Of a stretch of 64,000 bases of DNA, positions 57,914 through 64,000 are shown in pieces. The notes beneath the pieces are model-generated. The model searched no databases and was not told the DNA's origin. It saw nothing but the letters and a program-made list of their open reading frames with translations. The stretch spans positions 70,850,523 through 70,914,522 of the forward strand of contig OY997589.1 of the NCBI GenBank assembly GCA_963921825.1, read 5' to 3'. The translations under genes and the position numbers were made by a program. Numbering within the stretch: position 1 is the stretch's first letter; every line of letters begins with the position of its first letter. The DNA comes from Erodium maritimum. Taxonomy: Eukaryota; Streptophyta; Magnoliopsida; Geraniales; Geraniaceae.

Positions 57914-59126
57914 TGGGAGGACACGTGTCCCCTTAATTTTTTTTATTACTTTTTATTATCTATATTTAGAAGGAAAAAAATAATCACATCTCTTAAAATT
58001 TGTTAAATTTAAATTTTTGCCTCTTCCTTTTAACGAAATAGTCAATATTATTAATAAAAATAGTCAACCAAAAAAAGGGAACATCAGTTCCTCATTCATA
58101 AATCTTAGAATAATAGATTGAAGCACTTCGATTTTGAAATGAAAATAAAATGACAAAAGTAACATAAAACACTTTGAAGATAAACCCAACTATGGAAATC
58201 TACATAAGATGATGCTTAAACGTTACTAAATCTCGCGGTTAAGGTTTTTCATTGTGAGGTGTGCGACCGAATTATAGGTAGGGGGTGTACTTGATTCAGA
58301 GGCCCCTCCGATCTTAAAGTGATGAATCTCTTCTCACTAATCATGGAAACCAGCAAGACTATTTACCAGGCATCAACTGATCTCTCTAGGCTCACCTGCA
58401 GATGCCCTCTTCTTGATAAGTGTTCTAGACGGAACAGTCATTAATGGGTGTGTGGCCCCCTCTAGGGGGACCATTCCCACACTTAGGGTGACAGACAGCT
58501 TATTTCCCTATTGCCAATGTCCCTCCCAACTGTGTATTAGGTAAGATGTTCGGGTTCATTGGGGTTCCCATCCCGAGATATGATGGGGGGATGTGTGAGA
58601 TGTTTGAGGTCACCTAAGCAAATACGGAAGGGCACTTCAGGGATTTCGGTATCACCTTGATCCAGTCAGTTGCAAAATTTTGTCCTAGTTTATCAGGCCA
58701 CTCCTCGAGCAGGGATTTGTCAAATAGGTGGTGGGGGTTTCCTAATCGTAATCTCGGACCACATGGCATAGTCGAACAAATTTGAAGCAGAATATAGGTA
58801 CACGCTCATAGGTTAGGTTGACCCTCAGCAGGTCTCAGCCCTTGAAACTGCAAGACCATAGACCTTCGTTGGGGGAGGTTCACACATCCAAAAACGGATC
58901 TGAACCATTCCTCCCCAACAAAAACCCCATTGGTCACACATAATTTGCACACATTCCTCCAACGTGTTCCTAATGAGTTCTTTAGTATGTCGAGTTTGAA
59001 GTAGAGCGGGATTCCTTTAGCCTACACCTAGAGTCGGAGCCTATCAAGGCACGGGATATCAAAGGCCATCGGATCAACTATGTCTATGAGAATCATGGGA
59101 GATCCATCGAAGTACATGTTAGGTCT
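57914..59126. other. Unassigned region
   Basis: AT-rich to about 58200, then moderate-GC sequence (58250-59120) with stops in all frames and no domain I recognise. The texture looks like an eroded coding element (short minus frame 59213-59028 reading DIVDPMAFDIPCLDRLRL), but no family can be named. Confidence 0.45.
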
Positions 59127-59708
59127 TGTTGGAGAGTATGAACACATAATCGCAGCGGAAGTAAATAAAACTCGAGACCATGTCAGGGAAAGACTACCAA
59201 AGATTAGATACACAAGATATAATCGAATTCACAATTTCCTTACCAATTATTGAAGTGGCTCAACTTACAGCTTGTGTATCTGAACAACAAACCGTTGAAA
59301 TCCAAATTCCACCGTTCACTTTGAAGACCAATATGTGGAGAGTATTCAATCCAAACATCGGCTTCATCGGACCTCGGATGAACCTCCGATCGGGGTCTTG
59401 AAGGTGGCTGGTTGAAACAGAAACAGTGCAGAAATTCTGCACCTTTTCTTCTCTATTTGTTCAAGAACACCAATAAAAGATGATCGGCTTGAGTCTCCAA
59501 GACGCCTACGTATCCTCTTAGGAATCAAAGTCACGTACTTCTTGTGAAGAGAACTCAAGAACACCAAAAATGAAGACCAAAAAGTTGTGCTAGTTTCACT
59601 TCTTGTCTTGTGATTGTTATATCGAATAAGAAGACTTAAAACCATTAAATATAATAAGCAACAACTAAGGACAAGTAAGGTGTGAAGCATGGTGTAAATA
59701 GGAAAAGT
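59127..59708 (-). repeat. Diverged copia LTR fragment related to copies A and B
   Basis: Plus-strand reading starts TGTTGGAGAG and has cgcagcggaa at the same offset as in the copy B LTR. It shares a long block ggcttgagtctccaagacgc at about 59480-59510 with 6952-6980. The match runs to gtgtaaatagga at about 59690-59702, then stops. An older or sister-family LTR, 3' part missing. Confidence 0.75.
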
Positions 59709-60179
59709 ACAGTTTCTATTGATAAAGGCATTATTATTACCATGATTGAAATGTTAGATGATTTTGAAATTGAACCACGTGGTGTTGACTAATGTCATTT
59801 GAAGACATGTTTGACAAATACGAGAAAATGCCAATCCAGAAGAATTGACTTATTGACATAATGTCCAATGTTCAAAATCATGATCATAACATCGAAGTAT
59901 GTTTTACTAGCTGGATATAAATGAATGAAAAAACAAAGATGTTGAATATAAAGCACACCTTAGAAAGGTATTTATCGTAAATGACTTGATGCCAACTTTT
60001 GTTAACGTTGTATTGTGTGATCACCATGGTATATTTGATATACATACCCACTGCTAATAGTATTTTGAGTGCCAACATTTATGAAAGTCCACGAAGGACT
60101 TGCATTGCCGGAGCAAACCCCATGCATTGCATGAAGTATTGCAACTTGCCTAAAGAAAATCCCTTCAAAATTTAAATTG

Positions 60180-60570
60180 CCAGAAGCAATGTCATTCCCT
60201 AAAGCATTTATGATTATCTAGAGAAATGACTCTCTGAAGGGTTTAATTTGCATGAGCCAATGAGACATGATAGGAGAAACCATGTACTTAGTAAGCAGTG
60301 TGGGTCGATAATATATGGACTCATGAAGAGGTCCTTGAAACTATAGTATGTCTAAAGAAAGACTTTCAAATGAAAGTTTTGATGATGAAGTTTTGTCTCG
60401 GCCTAGAGATCGAGCTAAGAAACGCCTGAAACGTGTTCTACTTGTTATTCAAACGATCGATTAATATTTAGATCCTAAAGAGGATCTCATTTGTCTCAAA
60501 GAAATGAAAAGATATTTGGTCCTGAAGTACCATATCTAAATTTGAGACGTTATAAAGTACAAGGTCTAAT
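60180..60570 (+). pseudogene. Decayed copia reverse transcriptase/RNase H region, second lineage
   Basis: Fragments matching the copia RT end: KDFQMK...FCLGLEIE (about 60365-60415), then remnants of the GPEVPYLS region (about 60515-60545). Upstream 60200-60330 has the debris of the SLYGLKQSG-type segment. Stops are frequent in all frames. The lineage differs from copies A and B (short LTR, repeated 3' region). Not functional. Confidence 0.65.
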
Positions 60571-60877
60571 AGAAAATTCGCAGTAAATGTGCTAGCCAGT
60601 TTGAGCTTGGAAACTACTAACCGGTTTCAGTGTTTTTCAGTTGCAACCGATCAGTTTTCGTACGAAATTATGATATAATCATGAACTCCAGAAGAGTCAT
60701 GAGAGATTGACGTCAATGAGAATCATGAAGTGAAAATCTCGTAGGTTTGTTCATTGGAAGTCTGGCGACATCAGTTTTGGGAAAGACAGTGTACAAGATA
60801 ATATGAGTCGACTTTGCAAGCAACCAAGATTACTCAGTCGATCTTCAGGGGGAGCGATAGTCAGGGGGAGTATGTTT

Positions 60878-61300
60878 CCGTGCACTACACTCTTTTTCCC
60901 TTATTCTGGTTTTGTCCCACGAGGTTTTCTTGGAAAGGTTTATTAACGAGGTATCTGTTATGCATGTCCAACTCACCAGAAGTGAGTAAATGGAAGAAGC
61001 ACTCTACTCGGTATGGCTTTCCTGACATCCACTTGTTGAGAACTTAATGTTCAAGATCAGGATGCGTCGACTCAACCGAGCAACCAAACTAACCTGCCGG
61101 AAGTCAGGGCGAGACAAGTTTTGTGCGTTGTACTCTTTTTCCCTTATCCAAGTTTTGTCCCACAGAGTTTTCTTGGAAAGGTTTTTAACGAGGTAGCATC
61201 AAGCACAACTTCAAGAACATATTGTGCATTGTACTTTTTTCCGTATAGGTTTTGTCCCACCAAGTTTTCATGAGGAGGTTTTTAATGAGGCAACTTAAAG
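60878..61300 (+). repeat. Triplicated motif upstream of copia 3' LTR
   Basis: Three diverged copies of gtactctttttcccttat followed by ggttttgtcccac and gttttcttggaaaggtttttaacgagg, at about 60885-60955, 61129-61195 and 61232-61290. Such repeated blocks between pol and LTR are a known trait of several plant copia elements. The stretch ends in the polypurine tract tcaagggggag at 61331-61341. Confidence 0.8.
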
Positions 61301-61341
61301 CACATCCATCAATATTATTATTTGTAGTGGTCAAGGGGGAG

Positions 61342-62052
61342 TGTTATGATTATATGGCCCCAACGTTCGAAGCTTAAGAGATCGGCTTTGTGAAGCTTTT
61401 TGAGGAAGCTTTCTTTTCCTTATAAATACTTGTTTTTTTTATAAGCGAATTATTATTAACAATCGATCTGTAGAGAGTGAGATTGAAGTAAAACATGGTA
61501 CCCCAAACCGGGGTTCCTCGTAAGACCAAAACAGCACAACAGAGCCACCCACACAAAACCAAAGTCCAAAAAACCAATAGTCCACAGTCCAACACAAGAA
61601 ACAAAAAAAACAAATACACTAAACACATCATAATGCAGTGCCTCCTACAATGCCCTTACCTCGCCTCCTCTTACGCTCCAAACACCTCCCTGGTTCTCAT
61701 TCCCAATCCTCAAAAGTAACTCCATGCCTAAAAGACTCAGAGTTCCAACAAACTACAAAAGTATGATGCTTGATTTTACCCAACACTCCATTGACCATGA
61801 TCATCACTTGGTTGAAAACTGCTACATTCTTGTACTTATAAATACTTGTACTGATAGTGCCATAAGTGGTGATGAAAAAAAAAACTGAGTTATATTTCCC
61901 ATCTTGCTTCTTGTACCGAGTATGAAATGAGATAAGAAAAGTAATAATCTTATTACGATTCATGTTTAGGTGCTCAAAGTATATGAAGAGATAGAGTACT
62001 CGATTTACATAATGAATTTTGTTATGTACTCTTTTGTACATATTTTACAACA
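61342..62052 (+). repeat. Copia 3' LTR (second lineage), interrupted by a LINE fragment
   Basis: TGTTATGATTATATGG begins at 61342 right after the polypurine tract. A TATA-like ccttataaatac is at 61418, used as target by the inserted LINE fragment 61434-61834. After it the LTR continues to a likely end at acaaca near 62050; no TSD was confirmed, so the end is approximate. Removing the insertion and one TSD copy gives an LTR of about 0.3 kb. Confidence 0.65.
61434..61834 (-). mobile_element. 5'-truncated LINE fragment, 0.4 kb
   Basis: Flanked by a perfect 15-bp duplication cttataaatacttgt at 61419-61433 and 61835-61849. Its minus-strand 3' end is aataataattcgcttataaaaaaa. Only 3' UTR sequence is present, with no coding domain. 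Severe 5' truncation is typical of LINE insertion. Confidence 0.87.
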
Positions 62053-63786
62053 CAAACTAATTAATATTCATTATGAATGAAACTTTCTTGTGTTTGACAT
62101 GATTAATGTTACACATTTCATTTTCAGTACATTCATGGGTCCATGTTCAAAACTTTTTTATTTTTCAATTGAATTTCTTGATTTATCATAAACTTTTCAT
62201 CTTTTGAATTAAGTTTTTTTTATTTATCATGAAATCCTTTGGTGTTTTGAAATGAATATATTACTATTCAAGTTTGAAATGAAAGTCATTGTTTTATCAG
62301 AATACGCTTATTTATTCCACAGCTAGCGAAAGAAATAATAAATATACTTTAGAAAAAATGTTTAACAAGTTTTGACTTTTTCAAAAATTGTATTTTTCTC
62401 TTAGTAAATGTTCATAGTTTTTTTCATTTAAGTGGAAGACAGATTTATGTATTAGAGAAACATAAATACCCATCTCAAAATGGGCACAACAGTGTTCAAA
62501 CTTAGAAGTATTGAAATAATGGTTTAAATAACATGTGACCCAACAAAAAACATATAACTACTTAAGTAAATGTTTAGGTAATCGAATTGTTCCACTGAGA
62601 AGTTCGAAAAGGCTGTTCGGAAAAGAATATTGAGATAGCACCTGAAGAACTCGATACAACGGATCCAAACTGAGAGTTAGAACAGAGCTGGCCCATTTTT
62701 GGATTGACGCCTAGGCGGATTGTATACTCTCCCAAGTTTCCAGCGTGTGTCGTCCTTCCTGAAATGATAGAGTAGAGCTCTAAGAACACGAGAGTGTTGG
62801 CCCCATGGTGGTAGGGGAGTACGTGCCAGAACTTAGTGGACCCACTCCCACCACACATCTCGTGCCTCCTCGTACTTCGTACCATTCTCTACATATGTGG
62901 GTGGACCATCACCATACCCCTCTCTAGCCGCCATTCCCTGTACCGCGGTCGACCAAACTCCTATCGTGTTTTTCCAAGCCCTACGCACTCCTCCATCCTC
63001 CCAGTCCTGGACAACGACCGGACGTGTGCCACATACAAAGTGGCATGGTGAGTCGCAACCATATCAGCGTGCGGTATGTCCTTGGCTCCCTGCAAGCTTT
63101 GAACCTCAAACCCTCGCGGCCGTCACAGAGGACGTCATTGTTCACGATCTCCAACAACGTCTTGGATGGCGAACCCCCGACGATGTCTTCGATCTTAATA
63201 CTAATCATAAGCAACCCCCTCAATCGCCGGATCAGCAGGATAATTGAGTCGGTCATACACCGTAGGTGACATATTTGCCACCACCAAGAACTCAGGGACG
63301 ACGCCTGGATCCCACCGCCCTTGTCTCTGTCGTCGTCCCTCTAACTGTTGTCTTGATTTGTAGGACCTAGAAGAACAGATAAAACGTCGGCGAAGACTTC
63401 GCACGCCCTCCCTACATACCTCGCGTTTATTGTAGAGAAGAGACGTCGGTCGAACTCGTAGCCTCTCTTTTCTCTTAACGTCGTAAGGCTTCCTTTTGGA
63501 CGCCGAATCGAGTTTGTTACGCCCCTGATACAGAGGAGAAATTCCTCTCAACCAGAGAACCTCATCTCTCTTCTTTCCCTCGTGTTCTCATCAAACTGTT
63601 ATCGAAAAATACTTGCAACCACATACAAAAGAACCAAACCATGGACTGATCACCGAGATCAATCAAGTTAATGATCAAACACAATATACATCGGCGGAAA
63701 AAAGAAACAAACCTTAAACGCCCCTCCTTCTCTCTTACATCAACAAGAAATGGTCTTAAATGTTCATAGTATTTCTGTATTACTAT
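62053..63786. other. Unassigned region
   Basis: 62053-62570 is very AT-rich. 62570-63600 is mixed, with overlapping frames on both strands (62897-63247 +, 63551-63201 -) that contain no domain I recognise. 63600-63780 resembles a transposon-type leader (tcggcggaaaaaag). No gene is claimed. Confidence 0.45.
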
Positions 63787-64000
63787 TTTTTTATCGGCAA
63801 AACAAATTTAAATTAAAACTTGTTTGAAAGTGAAAGAAAAATACAAACCGGTCACACTATAGACCATAAAAACCCAACATTGGACGCAACAAACTGAAAG
63901 GGCACAACCAATCAAGTGCAACAACCAAGAAGGTACAACAGCCAAAGAAGGAACAACCACACAACCTACAACGGAAACAGACTCGAGTATTGGCATGAAA
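63787..64000 (-). mobile_element. 3' end of a LINE-tailed element, running out of the window
   Basis: The minus-strand end is taatttaaatttgttttgccgat followed by an A-run, nearly the same as the last 25 bases of the 55791-57897 element. Only about 210 bp of T/G-rich body is in the window. Confidence 0.65.

Noticed and set aside
1..64000. Search for CRISPR arrays, bacterial defence systems, tRNA or rRNA genes
   Set aside because: The sequence is plant nuclear DNA. The repeats seen are LTRs, minisatellites and target duplications; no cloverleaf or rRNA sequence was recognised by eye.

Overview
The window is nuclear DNA of a flowering plant, probably a eudicot (inferred). It is a nest of retrotransposons around one convincing host gene. 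Plant markers are a copia element primed by initiator tRNA-Met, chromovirus (Tekay/Del-like) Gypsy LTRs of 2.6-3.2 kb, L1-type LINEs with RRM- or DUF4283-type ORF1 and some with a C-terminal RNase H, a PIF/Harbinger transposase pseudogene, and a plant pectinesterase-inhibitor gene. There are no bacterial operons, CRISPR arrays or rRNA/tRNA genes that I can see.

Region 1 (1-18471). Two copies of one Angela/Tork-like copia family lie tail to tail (A: 1-5847, +, cut by the window edge; B: 6787-15248, -, complete with 1688-bp LTRs, PBS, PPT and a CCTTC target duplication). They form an inverted repeat of about 5.85 kb per arm around a 939-bp spacer. Both sit inside an older Gypsy chromovirus whose pol end is at about 6085-6410 and whose 3' LTR is split into 6444-6786 and 15254-18119. 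Both copia copies share the same lesions: protease DTG changed to DTM, integrase HHCC histidines lost, a stop in integrase, and the reverse transcriptase YVDD box deleted. Yet the two LTRs of copy B differ at only about 5 sites by eye. The simplest reading is a defective family mobilised recently by enzymes supplied in trans.

Region 2 (18120-30255). An antisense LTR fragment precedes a broken PIF/Harbinger transposase. A nearly complete RRM-type LINE follows (21089-28489, TSD 21077-21093/28490-28506), whose two ORFs are each interrupted by one amber codon. Next is a 1.5-kb non-coding, LINE-tailed element with its own TSD.

Region 3 (30785-38336). A non-coding LINE-tailed element on the minus strand, with a perfect 18-bp TSD, is split by a rearranged Gypsy element (31644-38127, TSD AGGAG). 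In that element the pol segment is inverted relative to the outer LTR ends. A solo LTR (31954-34776, TSD GGTAC) sits inside its last pol codons.

Region 4 (38430-52750). Three more LINEs: an RRM-type copy lacking its RT (-) that carries a 184-bp solo LTR, a full-length-size RNase H LINE (-), and a 5'-truncated RNase H LINE (+). The last two have their 5' ends about 140 bp apart.

Region 5 (52751-64000). A single-exon pectin methylesterase/invertase inhibitor gene (53568-54173, +) with a TATA box is the only intact gene recognised. It is followed by further non-coding LINE-tailed elements, one with a 16-bp TSD and three internal tandem arrays. Then come a diverged relative of the Region 1 copia LTR, a decayed second copia lineage with a 3' LTR interrupted by a 0.4-kb LINE fragment (15-bp TSD), and unassigned sequence.

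The elements do not form a cooperating pathway; the layout records successive insertions. All boundaries, identities and counts were read by eye.
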